Assembly (NCBI GenBank): GCA_964404165.1
Contig: CAYOIZ010000010.1
Span: 62,001 to 126,000, forward strand
Source: DASYLJ01 sp964404165
GTDB lineage: Bacteria > Desulfobacterota > Binatia > DP-6
Direction: 5' to 3'
DNA length: 64,000 bases
Below the pieces are notes generated by a model, which saw only the letters and a list, made by a program, of their open reading frames with translations, did no database searches and had not been told where the DNA came from. Positions within the stretch are counted from its first letter, which is position 1. Every line of letters begins with the position of its first letter. The position numbers were made by a program, and so were the translations under genes. This document shows, piece after piece, positions 19,520 to 27,730 of this stretch.

Positions 19520-20590
19520 ATGCGCGACTTTGCCTGCCCGAACTGCGGACAGCGGCTGGCCTTCGAAAACTCCGTCTGTCTCGGCTGCGCCAGTCCGATC
19601 GGGTTCGACCTCGTCGAGCGCGAGTTCGCGGTGCTGGGACCCGACGGCGTCACCACGCTCGAGCCGGCGCGCCGGATGTGCGTCAACCTGAACGTCGCCA
19701 CCTGCAACTGGTTGGTTCCCGCCGACAGCACGAGCGGACTGTGCCGATCGTGCTCGCTGACGCGCAAGCGCCCCGAGGACACGGACCCCGCGATGCCGGC
19801 GTTCGCCGACGCCGAGGCCGCCAAGCGCCGCCTGATCGTCGAGCTCGTCGAGCTGAGCCTGCCCATCACCGACCGCGTCGCCGATCCCGCGCGCGGGCTC
19901 ACGTTCGACCTCCTGCCGAGCAACACCGATGCGCCGGTGATGACCGGGCACGACGACGGCGTCATCACGCTCGACCTCGCCGAGGGCGACGACGTGCACC
20001 GCGAGGCGCTGCGCATCTCGATGGCCGAGCCCTATCGCACGCTGCTGGGGCATTTCCGCCACGAGATCGGGCACTACTATTTCCTCGTGCTCGCCGAAGC
20101 CGGCGAGGCCCGTGCCGAGTTCGAGGCCCGCTTCGGCGATCCCGACGCCGACTACCAGGCCGCGCTCGATCGCCACTACTCCACGGGGGCTCCGGCTGGC
20201 TGGGAGGCGAACTTCGTCTCCTCCTACGCCACCATGCACCCCGCCGAGGACTGGGCGGAGACCTTCGCCCACTACCTGCACATCCGCGACACGCTCGACA
20301 CCGCCGCCGCCTTCGGCTTCGCCCCGGCGGGCGCCACCGCGACCCGGCCGCTCGCCGGTGACGCGGGGTTCGATCGCATGATCGCGCTCTGGCTGCCGCT
20401 GGCCTGGTCGCTGAACATGATCAACCGCTCGATGGGCCACAAGGATCTCTACCCGTTCGTCCTCCCCCCCGCGGTGCTCGACAAGATGCGGCTGGTGCAC
20501 AAGCTCGTCGCCGCCGCCGACGCCCCGGCGGAGATCAACGCCGCCGTCGATCCCCCCGCCCCCGCGAAGGACGCTGCGCCACCGGCCTGA
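19520..20590 (+). CDS. zinc-ribbon metallopeptidase (DUF2248/COG4307 type)
   Basis: 356 aa. N-terminal zinc ribbon: FACPNCGQRLAFENSVCLGC, then CNW and CRSC. The peptidase domain carries HEIGHYYF (HExxH) near residue 185, and AEDWAETFAHYLHIRDTLD downstream supplies further ligands. This matches the putative zinc-binding metallopeptidase family known mainly as hypothetical proteins. The ATG at 19520 is preferred over GTG 19511. A TAGAGT hexamer at 19507-19512 ends 7 bp before the ATG, so a near-leaderless start is possible although no -35 is evident. The tail is Pro/Ala-rich. Confidence 0.85.
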   Translation: MRDFACPNCGQRLAFENSVCLGCASPIGFDLVEREFAVLGPDGVTTLEPARRMCVNLNVATCNWLVPADSTSGLCRSCSLTRKRPEDTDPAMPAFADAEAAKRRLIVELVELSLPITDRVADPARGLTFDLLPSNTDAPVMTGHDDGVITLDLAEGDDVHREALRISMAEPYRTLLGHFRHEIGHYYFLVLAEAGEARAEFEARFGDPDADYQAALDRHYSTGAPAGWEANFVSSYATMHPAEDWAETFAHYLHIRDTLDTAAAFGFAPAGATATRPLAGDAGFDRMIALWLPLAWSLNMINRSMGHKDLYPFVLPPAVLDKMRLVHKLVAAADAPAEINAAVDPPAPAKDAAPPA

Positions 20591-20634
20591 CGGCGTTGGC
20601 CGCGCCCCGGCGGCTCGGATAGATCGGGCCGCGC

Positions 20635-21378
20635 GTGACGAAGCCCACCAGGATCGGCGCCGGCATCGCGGCCTCGGCCGTCGTCTGCGCGGCGCTCGCC
20701 GCCGGGACACACGGCGTCGCACGCGTGTGGTGGGCCTGGACGACCGTCTCGTGCGTGATCGCCGCCGCGGCCTACCTGACCAACCGTCCCGGGTGGCTCG
20801 GCAAGCGCGACGGCCGGCACGCGGCGCACGCCATCGTCATGCTGCCCTACCTCGCCGCCTTCCGCATCGCCTGCACCCTGATGCGGTGGTGGCGCGGCGG
20901 CGACGCACCGACGCTGGTGGCGCCCGGCCTCTGGGTGGGCGGACGCATCGCGACGCCGCTTCCGCCCGGGGTCACGCACGTGGTCGATCTGGTGGCGGAG
21001 TACCCCGAACCGCGCCACGTCCGTGCCCTGCCCGGCTATCGCAGCCTGCCGACGCTCGACGGCGGCGTCCCCTCCGACGGCGCGCGCTTCACGGCCCTCG
21101 TCCATGAGCTCGCGCGCGTCGACGGCGGTGTCCTCGTGCACTGCGATTCGGGCCGCGGTCGGGCCCCCACCTTCGCGGCCGCTCTCCTCGTCGCACGCGG
21201 ACTCGCCGGCGACGTCGACGCCGCGATCGCGCGGGTGCAGCAGGCACGGCCGGTCGCCCGGCCGACGCGATCGGATCGCGCGTTCCTCGGCGCCGTGCTG
21301 CCGGTGCTGCAGGCGATCGCGCGCGCGAGCGGACGTCGCCCGGTGGCGCGCCCCCCGGTCGTCGACGCGGTTTCCTAG
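20635..21378 (+). CDS. membrane-anchored dual-specificity-type phosphatase
   Basis: 247 aa from GTG. Two or three hydrophobic segments occupy residues 8-75 (IAASAVVCAALAAGTHGVARV, WTTVSCVIAAAAYL, IVMLPYLAAFRIA). The remaining 170 residues form a cysteine-phosphatase domain. The P-loop VHCDSGRGRAPT has Cys170 and Arg176 in the CX5R arrangement, and a general-acid Asp may lie in LPTLDGGVP. Bacterial relatives are annotated as protein-tyrosine or phosphatidylglycerophosphate-type phosphatases; substrate is unknown. The C-terminal residues are Arg/Pro-rich. Confidence 0.8.
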   Translation: MTKPTRIGAGIAASAVVCAALAAGTHGVARVWWAWTTVSCVIAAAAYLTNRPGWLGKRDGRHAAHAIVMLPYLAAFRIACTLMRWWRGGDAPTLVAPGLWVGGRIATPLPPGVTHVVDLVAEYPEPRHVRALPGYRSLPTLDGGVPSDGARFTALVHELARVDGGVLVHCDSGRGRAPTFAAALLVARGLAGDVDAAIARVQQARPVARPTRSDRAFLGAVLPVLQAIARASGRRPVARPPVVDAVS

Positions 21379-21408
21379 ACGCACTGCGACGACGCGCCCG
21401 CCGTGCCG

Positions 21409-21441
21409 TCGTGCAATCGCCCATGAAAAACTCTTGCACGA
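21409..21441. promoter_or_regulatory. inverted-repeat operator upstream of SDR gene
   Basis: TCGTGCAA (21409-21416) and TTGCACGA (21434-21441) form a perfect 8-bp inverted repeat with a 17-bp A-rich spacer. TTGCAC at 21434-21439 could also serve as a -35 box. The regulator is not identifiable here. Confidence 0.45.
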
Positions 21442-21498
21442 AGACCCCCCTCGGACTTATGAGCGCTGCAGAAATCTTCCCGACGGAGGCCCGACTGC

Positions 21499-22545
21499 AT
21501 GAAGCCCACGCTCGTGACCGGTGCCAATGGCCATGTCGGCAACAACATCTGCCGACTGCTCGTCGAACGCGGAGAGCCCGTCCGGGCGATGATCCGCGCC
21601 TCGGCCGATCCCGCGCCACTGCAGGGCCTGGGGGTCGAGATCGTCAATGGAGACATCCTCGATGCACAGGCGGTGAACGCGGCCGCCGACGGCTGCGGGC
21701 GCGTCTATCACACGGCGGCCGGCTTCCTCATGTGGGCCAAGGACACCGAGCGCGACATCATCCGTCCGAGCGTCGACGGCACGCGCAACATCATGAAGGC
21801 CGCGGCGAAGGCCGGCGTCGAGAAGGTCCTCTACGTCAGCACCAGCGGCACCATCGGCTTCTCCCCCACGCCCGACCGCATCCTCACCGAGGACGACCAC
21901 AACACGAACCCGCACACGCCCTACTTCATCGGCAAGATCGCCGCCGAGAAGGAGGCGTTCGCCATCGGGGCGCGCGAGAAGCTGGCCGTCACGGCGGTGA
22001 ATCCGGGCTTCATCCTCGGCCCGCGCTTCTGGAAGCTCAGCGAGTCGGTGCGCCAGGTGGTCGACTTCCTCAACAACGGCATGCCGCTCTACTTCGAGGG
22101 CGGCTTCGGCACGGTCGACGTCGAGGACGTCGCGCGCGGCGCGCTCGCCGGCATGGACCGCGGCCGCGACGGCGAACGCTACATCGTCTCGGGCGAGAAC
22201 GTCACCCTGAAGCAGCTGCTCGACACGGTCGCCGAGCTCTCGGGCATCGGCGCACCCACCTGGAAGGCGCCGGCGATCGTCATGTACGGCATCGCCACCG
22301 TGCTCGAGGCCGCCGGCTGGGCGACGGGTACCCGTCCGCTGATCGACCGCTCGCAGGTCGAGGAGTTCGCCGGCACCTACGCCTACTACGACTCCGGCAA
22401 GGCCCAGCGCGAGCTGGGATACACGTATCGGAACGCGCGCGAGACGGCGCGGCGGACGGTGGCCTGGGCCATCGATCGCGGCTTCGTCGGCGAGAAGCGT
22501 CGTGCAGCGTTGACGCCGCATTCCTCGCTGCAGGGCGCGTACTGA
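21499..22545 (+). CDS. NAD(P)-dependent epimerase/reductase, extended SDR (dihydroflavonol-reductase-like)
   Basis: 348 aa. The N-terminal Rossmann motif is TLVTGANGHVGNNICRLL (TGxxGxxG). The catalytic segment has YVSTSGTIG, with the Ser, and TPYFIGKIAAEKEA with YxxxK. VNPGFILGPR is the post-catalytic signature. This is the family of dihydroflavonol-4-reductase-like, 3-beta-HSD-like and NAD-epimerase enzymes; substrate cannot be assigned. A sequence GACGGAGG lies about 10 bp before the ATG. The gene is single, with a palindromic operator about 60 bp upstream. Confidence 0.88.
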   Translation: MKPTLVTGANGHVGNNICRLLVERGEPVRAMIRASADPAPLQGLGVEIVNGDILDAQAVNAAADGCGRVYHTAAGFLMWAKDTERDIIRPSVDGTRNIMKAAAKAGVEKVLYVSTSGTIGFSPTPDRILTEDDHNTNPHTPYFIGKIAAEKEAFAIGAREKLAVTAVNPGFILGPRFWKLSESVRQVVDFLNNGMPLYFEGGFGTVDVEDVARGALAGMDRGRDGERYIVSGENVTLKQLLDTVAELSGIGAPTWKAPAIVMYGIATVLEAAGWATGTRPLIDRSQVEEFAGTYAYYDSGKAQRELGYTYRNARETARRTVAWAIDRGFVGEKRRAALTPHSSLQGAY

Positions 22546-22586
22546 GGGGGGCCCACCGGTAGCGGGGCGCGCGTCAGCGTGGCCCG

Positions 22587-23021
22587 CTACCGCCGGGGCA
22601 CACGCGCTCCCGACGGCCACGCTGCGGGGAACCGCGGCAGGTCGTCGGTGATCTCGTCCCACGGCGCACGCGAGTCGACGAAGGTGTGGCACTGCGGGCG
22701 GATGCCCGGGTCGCCGTCGAGGCTGCCCATGCGGATCGACACCTCGTCACCGTCGGGCCAGGCGCCGCCGAACAGGCTCGAGCCGCACGTCGTACAGAAC
22801 GCCTTCACCGCGCCCTCGCCCGCCCCGTAGACGCGGATCAGCTCGGCGCCCTGCAGCAGGCGGAAGCGCGCGCGCGGCACCCGCGCCTGCGTGCACACCG
22901 CGGTGCCCGAGTGCTTGCGGCAGCGCGAGCAGTGACAGTGGTTGGCGCGCAGGAACGGCGGCGTCACCTCGTAGCGCACACCCGCGCAGAGACAGCCTCC
23001 CGTCACGACGTCGGTCGTCAT
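22587..23021 (-). CDS. GFA family (CENP-V/GFA domain) zinc protein
   Basis: 144 aa. Seven ligand-type Cys occur in the GFA pattern: GGCLCAGVRYEV, then NHCHCSRCRKHSGT, then AFCTTCGSSLFGG. Two zinc sites are expected. The family includes glutathione-dependent formaldehyde-activating enzyme, but most members are uncharacterised and formaldehyde chemistry should not be assumed. ATG at 23021 places the first Cys at residue 10, as usual. It is divergent from the glycoside hydrolase with only 48 bp between. Confidence 0.88.
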   Translation of the reverse strand: MTTDVVTGGCLCAGVRYEVTPPFLRANHCHCSRCRKHSGTAVCTQARVPRARFRLLQGAELIRVYGAGEGAVKAFCTTCGSSLFGGAWPDGDEVSIRMGSLDGDPGIRPQCHTFVDSRAPWDEITDDLPRFPAAWPSGARVPRR

Positions 23022-23069
23022 GCGTCGCGCCTTTACACCATTCCGCGGGCTCTGGTAGCCCGCACACGG

Positions 23070-24923
23070 ATGCCGCGCCTCCGGATCGCCCCGCTCCTGC
23101 TCGTGCTCTGCCTGATCGCGACGGTGGGGGCGGCCCCGCCCCCCGTCGATCCCGGCTACGACGCCTTCGGTGGCTGGCGCGGCATCACCACCACCGCCAG
23201 CGGCCGCTTTCGCACCGAGCGCATCGACGGGGTATGGTGGCTGGTCACGCCCGACGGCCACGCCTTCTACTCGATGGGCGTCACCGGCGTGCGGCCCGAG
23301 GGCGACTTCGCCCCGTCGCTCGGTACCGCTCCGTACCACGACAACGTGCTCGCGCGATGGGGCAGCGAGGCCGTGTGGGCCGACGTCGCGGCCGACCGGC
23401 TCGCCGACCTGCACGTCAACACGCTCGGCGGCTGGAGCCGTACGTCGCTCTTCCCGCAGCGCATCGCCTACACCGAGGTGCTGAACTTCGCGGCCCGCGC
23501 GCCCGTCGTCACCGCCGCGACCACGGGCCTGTCGGGCTTCCAGGTGCGCGACTGGTACGACCCGTCGTTCGAGAGCGGGGCCGACGCCGAGGCGGCGCTG
23601 GCTGCCCCGTGCGCCGCCGACCCGTGGTGCATCGGCGTCTTCACCGACAACGAGATGGGCTGGGGCCCCGGCATCGCCCAGAACCTGCCGACGCTCGACA
23701 CCTACCTGCTGCTGCCCGCGGGCGCGCCCGGCAAGGTGGCCGTGCAGTCGTTCTTCCAGTCGCGCTACGCCGACGTCGCCGCCTTCAATGTCGCCTGGGG
23801 GCAGTCGTTCGCGAGCTTCGGGGACGTACAGAACGTCACCGCGCTCACCGCCAACTTCCGCACCGATCCGCCCGCGCGCCAGGCCGACCGGCAGGCGTTC
23901 CAGAACGAGACCGCGACGCGCTACTTCTTCGTCGTCAACCACGCGCTGCGCGCGGTCGGGCCCGACATGCTGATCCTCGGCGCGCGCTTCCTCGCCTACT
24001 CGACGTCGGCCGGCGTGGCGCAGGCGGCCGCCCCGTGGGTCGACGTACTGAGCGTCAACTACTACGAGCTCGACGCGCCGTTCTTCGCGCTGGCCCAGTC
24101 GACCGCGGCCGAGTTCGGCTACCTCATGCCGACGCGCTTCTTCGACGACCTCGACGAGATGGCGCGCGTCACCAACAAGCCGGTCGTGGTGAGCGAGTGG
24201 ACGTACCGCGCCGCCGATTCCGGGCTGCCCAACACCTGGCTGCCGTTCTTCCCGACGCTGGCCACCCAGGCCGACCGCGCCCAGGCCTACACGAGCTACG
24301 TCCGCCGCGCCCTGGCGCGGCCGTACCTGCTCGGCATCCACTGGTTCAAGTACACCGACTTCCCGGCCGAGGGCCGCACCAACGGCGAGAACAGCAACCA
24401 GGGCATCACCGACATCGAGGACGATCTCTGGACCGTGCTGACGGACCGGATGCGCGTCGTGAACGACGGCATCGCCCCGCAGCGCCGCCTCGTCACCGGC
24501 GGCGGCAAGCCCGCCACCGACTGCGCGCTCGAGTTCGCCACCAGCGCGTCGCCGCTGCTGCGCTGCACCGACGGCGACCCGCGCTGCGATCGCGACGGCG
24601 TCACCGGCCAGTGCACCGTCGACGTGCTGCCGTGCCTGCAGGTCGCCGACGGACGCCTCGCCTGCACGCCCGCACCACCGACGGGCGTCGTCGTGAAGCA
24701 GCCCAGCGTCCGCAAGGACCCCGCCCTGCGCACCGCCCTCGAGCAGAGCCTGGCCGCGGCGCTCGCCGCCGGTGCCGGCGCCTGCGGTCCTGCCGTGACG
24801 GTGACGATTCCGCTCGGACCGCGCCGATCCGCCACCACGAAGCTCGCGGTGCTGGCGCAGGTGCCCGCCGGGCGCGAGCGCGACACCCTGAAGCTGCGCT
24901 GCGACGCGGGGACGACGCCGTGA
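23070..24923 (+). CDS. secreted GH50-like TIM-barrel glycoside hydrolase
   Basis: 617 aa. Signal peptide at residues 1-22 (IAPLLLVLCLIATVGA). The opening of the barrel (VWWLVTPDGHAFYSMGVTGV) resembles beta-agarase/GH50-type and other clan A enzymes. The likely acid/base is Glu195 in FTDNEMGWG, and the nucleophile Glu376 in VVVSEWTYR, each at a strand end as in clan GH-A. HWFKYTDFPAEGR matches the conserved last strand. Residues from about 480 on form a separate Cys-containing C-terminal region (CTDGDPRCDRDGVTGQC). Target polysaccharide is not known; an agar substrate should not be inferred. Confidence 0.8.
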   Translation: MPRLRIAPLLLVLCLIATVGAAPPPVDPGYDAFGGWRGITTTASGRFRTERIDGVWWLVTPDGHAFYSMGVTGVRPEGDFAPSLGTAPYHDNVLARWGSEAVWADVAADRLADLHVNTLGGWSRTSLFPQRIAYTEVLNFAARAPVVTAATTGLSGFQVRDWYDPSFESGADAEAALAAPCAADPWCIGVFTDNEMGWGPGIAQNLPTLDTYLLLPAGAPGKVAVQSFFQSRYADVAAFNVAWGQSFASFGDVQNVTALTANFRTDPPARQADRQAFQNETATRYFFVVNHALRAVGPDMLILGARFLAYSTSAGVAQAAAPWVDVLSVNYYELDAPFFALAQSTAAEFGYLMPTRFFDDLDEMARVTNKPVVVSEWTYRAADSGLPNTWLPFFPTLATQADRAQAYTSYVRRALARPYLLGIHWFKYTDFPAEGRTNGENSNQGITDIEDDLWTVLTDRMRVVNDGIAPQRRLVTGGGKPATDCALEFATSASPLLRCTDGDPRCDRDGVTGQCTVDVLPCLQVADGRLACTPAPPTGVVVKQPSVRKDPALRTALEQSLAAALAAGAGACGPAVTVTIPLGPRRSATTKLAVLAQVPAGRERDTLKLRCDAGTTP

Positions 24924-25294
24924 CGCTGGCCCGCGGCTTCCTCGCGTTCACGGCACTCGTCTGGCTGCCGTACGGCATCGTGTGCCTGCTGTGGCCGGCG
25001 CATCTCGCCGACATCGCCGGCGTCGCCGCGCACACGACGACGGGCTCGGTCGAGCTGCGCGCCATGTACGGCGGCGTCTCGATGGCCGTCGGCACGCTGG
25101 CGCTGATCGGTGCGCTGCGCGCGACGTCGATGCGATCCGCGCTGACGACGATCGCCACCGTGTGCGCCGGCATCGGCACGGCACGGCTGCTGGCGACGGT
25201 CGCCGCCGGCGAGCTGAGCGCGTACACCGCCGCCGCGCTGGTCCTCGAGTGGGGCTCGCTGACCGTCGCGTCGCTGCTGCTGCGACGCGCCTAG
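24920..25294 (+). CDS. small four-helix membrane protein, DUF4345-like
   Basis: 124 aa, four predicted membrane segments: FLAFTALVWLPYGIVCLLWP, GVSMAVGTLALIGAL, TTIATVCAGIGTARLLATVAA and TAAALVLEWGSLTVASLLL. The loop SVELRAMYGGVSMAVG resembles the conserved RAxYGG segment of DUF4345. GTG start overlaps the glycoside hydrolase stop as GTGA. The stop overlaps the convergent cytochrome c peroxidase stop by four bases. No function known. Confidence 0.75.
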   Translation: MTLARGFLAFTALVWLPYGIVCLLWPAHLADIAGVAAHTTTGSVELRAMYGGVSMAVGTLALIGALRATSMRSALTTIATVCAGIGTARLLATVAAGELSAYTAAALVLEWGSLTVASLLLRRA

Positions 25295-26388
25295 GGCAGC
25301 TTCGCGCGCAGGCGCGCCACCGCGGCGTCGTCGCAGAGTAAGCCCGTCGGACCGCGGACCTTCGACACCGGGCTGCGCAGCGTCTTGATGAACTGGTAGA
25401 TGTCGTACTTCTCGGCCTGGGTCAGGCCGAGCGGCGTGCGCAGAATGGGATCGTGGTTCGGATCGGCGCCGGCGCCGGCATTGAAGTGGTTCAGGACGTC
25501 GAGGATCGTCCCGGGCGCGCCGTCGTGGAAGTACGGGCTGGTGGTCGTCACCTGCCGGAGCGTCGGCGTCAGGAACTTGCCGCCGTCGGACGCGAGGCCC
25601 GTGACTTTGGCGCGACCCTCGTCGGCACGCACGCCGTTCACGTCGGGCGGCGAGCTGCCGATGTTGTGGAACTCCTGATCGGTGAAGTTCGGTCCGTTGT
25701 GACACGCGACGCAGCGGCCCTTGCCGGTGAACAACGCCACGCCGCGGACGGCCGCGTCCGATATCTCGCCGCGGCCCGCGTTCCAGCGGTCGAACGGCGA
25801 CGTGCGCGTGACCAGCTGGCGCGCGAAGACGGCGAGCGCGTCGCCCGCGAGATCGAACACCTCCTCGTCGGGGATGGCGTTGATGTCGACGTCGAAGGCG
25901 CGCCGGAAGCGCTGCACGTAGCCCGGTAGCCCGCGCAGGATGCCGGCGAGCGCCGTGGCCGCGGCCGGGCGCGTCGTGCCGAGGCGCTGGTTCTCCTCGA
26001 TCCACGGCTCGGTGAAGGCGTGGCTCAGATCCTGCGTGCGGCCGTCGCGGAAGAAGAACTGGCGGTGCACGATGTTGAGCAGCGAGTCGGTGTTGAAGTC
26101 GAGGGTGAAGAACTCGCCCCCTTGGCTGGTGTCGGGCCGCGGCTTCACCAGGTTGTCCTGCCAGCTGGTGTTGTGGACGTGGCAGTTGGCGCAGCTGGTG
26201 ACACCCGACGTCGACAGGCGCTGGTCGAAGAACAGCTCCGCGCCGAGGTTGCGGCGTGCCGGCGTGGGCGCGTTGTCGGGATCACGCGGCGCCTTCGGCA
26301 GCGGCGGGAACTGCGGATAGCGCAGCTCGGCCGCGGCGGCGACGCCGGGAAGCAGCAGGAGGACGAGCAGGAGGACCCGTGCGCGCAT
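25291..26388 (-). CDS. dihaem cytochrome c peroxidase/MauG family protein
   Basis: 365 aa, signal peptide at residues 1-20. Two CXXCH haem-attachment sites: SCANCHVHN near residue 66 and RCVACHNGPNF near residue 230. The domain layout (N-terminal ELFFDQRLSTSGVTSCANCH, C-terminal SPYFHDGAPGTILDVLNHF) is that of bacterial cytochrome c peroxidases and MauG-like proteins, acting in the periplasm. It starts 2 bp after the small secreted protein at 26391, so the two form an operon. Peroxide reduction versus substrate modification cannot be told from sequence. Confidence 0.92.
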   Translation of the reverse strand: MRARVLLLVLLLLPGVAAAAELRYPQFPPLPKAPRDPDNAPTPARRNLGAELFFDQRLSTSGVTSCANCHVHNTSWQDNLVKPRPDTSQGGEFFTLDFNTDSLLNIVHRQFFFRDGRTQDLSHAFTEPWIEENQRLGTTRPAAATALAGILRGLPGYVQRFRRAFDVDINAIPDEEVFDLAGDALAVFARQLVTRTSPFDRWNAGRGEISDAAVRGVALFTGKGRCVACHNGPNFTDQEFHNIGSSPPDVNGVRADEGRAKVTGLASDGGKFLTPTLRQVTTTSPYFHDGAPGTILDVLNHFNAGAGADPNHDPILRTPLGLTQAEKYDIYQFIKTLRSPVSKVRGPTGLLCDDAAVARLRAKLP

Positions 26389-26390
26389 GA

Positions 26391-26939
26391 TCAGAAGAGG
26401 ATGAAATTCTGGTTGGAGAGCGTGACGGTGGTGTCCTCGCAGCCCACCGGGAAGCGCACCGAGACACCCGTCGGCTCGCAGATGGTGTTGTCGAAGGCGG
26501 CGATGTCGCCACGCTGCGGCCCGGGCGCCGCGCCGCCGCCGGGAACGGCGTCGACGAAGAGCACCAGCTCGTACTCGCCGGGCGTGAAGATGGCGCCGGT
26601 CGTGAAGGTGAACTGCGCGCCCTGCATGGTGCCGATGGCGAGACCGCCCGGCACGATCTCCTCGAAGAAGCCCTGCAGGATCTCGCCCTTCGGCAGGAAC
26701 AGGAAGACGACCTGCTTGCCGTCGAGGTCGGCCACCGGCATGCGGAACGGCCCGGTCTGCGTCAGCACCTCGACGGTGCCGTCGACGACGGCGAGGTCGA
26801 CGCGCACCGTGACGCGATGCTTGGCGTCGGCCGGCGTGCAGCGCGGCGCCTTCACGTGCCGGCAGCCGCAGAAGGCCTCCGCCGAGCGGACGCCGCCGAG
26901 TGCCAGGACGAGGGCCAGGAAGAGGACGGCGCGGATCAC
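26391..26939 (-). CDS. secreted protein of unknown function, coupled to dihaem peroxidase
   Basis: 182 aa from GTG. Signal peptide at residues 1-20 (AVLFLALVLALGGVRSAEA). The mature start FCGCRHVKAPRC carries three Cys, and one further pair lies in NTICEPTGVSVRFPVGCED. The body is beta-rich (VTVRVDLAVVDGTVEVLTQ, YELVLFVDAVPGG), like a small immunoglobulin-type fold. I do not recognise the family. Its 2-bp spacing to the MauG-like gene suggests a common periplasmic process, possibly as target or partner. Confidence 0.7.
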   Translation of the reverse strand: MIRAVLFLALVLALGGVRSAEAFCGCRHVKAPRCTPADAKHRVTVRVDLAVVDGTVEVLTQTGPFRMPVADLDGKQVVFLFLPKGEILQGFFEEIVPGGLAIGTMQGAQFTFTTGAIFTPGEYELVLFVDAVPGGGAAPGPQRGDIAAFDNTICEPTGVSVRFPVGCEDTTVTLSNQNFILF

Positions 26940-27015
26940 GTCCGGCTGGGTTACCAGCGTCCCGGCTCCATCGTCAACGAGAAAACGTGCCGACGAGTGA
27001 ACTGCGCCCGGGGTC

Positions 27016-27729
27016 ATGCTACCGAGCGGCATGCGCTCGACCGTCCCGTTCGCTCTGCTCCTCCTCCTGGCCGCCTGCGGGATGATGGGGAAGGCCAACG
27101 TGACCGCGCAGGGGACGCCCCCGTCGGCACCCCCGAAGAGCATCTGGGTCGGCGATTTCACCGTGGGCGCGGGCGCGGTGAAGCCTCAGGGTGGCCTCCT
27201 CGGCGCGGTCGAGACGGTGGCGGCCGAGCGCCCGCACCTGCTCGGTGGCGAGGGGCCCATCGAGCGCCGGACCGCGAGCGACAACCCGACCGCCGACGAC
27301 GTCATCGACGAGCTGATCGGCGCCATCATCGGCGGGCTGCGAGCGCAGGAGCTCGGCGTCCCGGTGGAGCGCCTCGGCCGCGGCGCCACGCCGCCGAACG
27401 GATGGCTCGTGCGGGGCGAGCTGCTCTCCGTCGATCCCGGCAACCGGACCCAGCGGGCCGTCATCGGATTCGGCGCCGGCGAGGCCACCACCGAGGTGGC
27501 GGTCGACGTCGATCGGCTCGAACCCGACGGCCGCCGGCAGACGATCATGACCTTCGGCGGCACGTCCGACAGCGGCAAGATGCCGGGTGCCGTCGTCACC
27601 ATGAATCCGTACGTGGCGGCGGCGAAGTTCGTGCTGGGCCGCCAGGCCACCACGCAGGACGTGCAGAAGCTCGGTGACGCGATCGCGGCCGAGATCGCCA
27701 CGGAGGCCCGCGCCGCCCGAGCACGCTGA
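27016..27729 (+). CDS. DUF4410-like lipoprotein
   Basis: 237 aa. Lipoprotein signal peptide with lipobox LLAACG, cleavage before Cys22. A second ATG at 27031 is an equally good start. The body contains SIWVGDFTVGAGAVKPQGG, RRTASDNPTADDVIDELIGAIIGGLRAQ, and VRGELLSVDPGNRTQRAVIGFGAGEA. That last pattern is seen in DUF4410/outer-membrane lipoprotein families. Function unknown. The cyclase gene follows 1 bp after the stop, so co-transcription is likely. Confidence 0.75.
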   Translation: MLPSGMRSTVPFALLLLLAACGMMGKANVTAQGTPPSAPPKSIWVGDFTVGAGAVKPQGGLLGAVETVAAERPHLLGGEGPIERRTASDNPTADDVIDELIGAIIGGLRAQELGVPVERLGRGATPPNGWLVRGELLSVDPGNRTQRAVIGFGAGEATTEVAVDVDRLEPDGRRQTIMTFGGTSDSGKMPGAVVTMNPYVAAAKFVLGRQATTQDVQKLGDAIAAEIATEARAARAR

Positions 27730-27730
27730 C

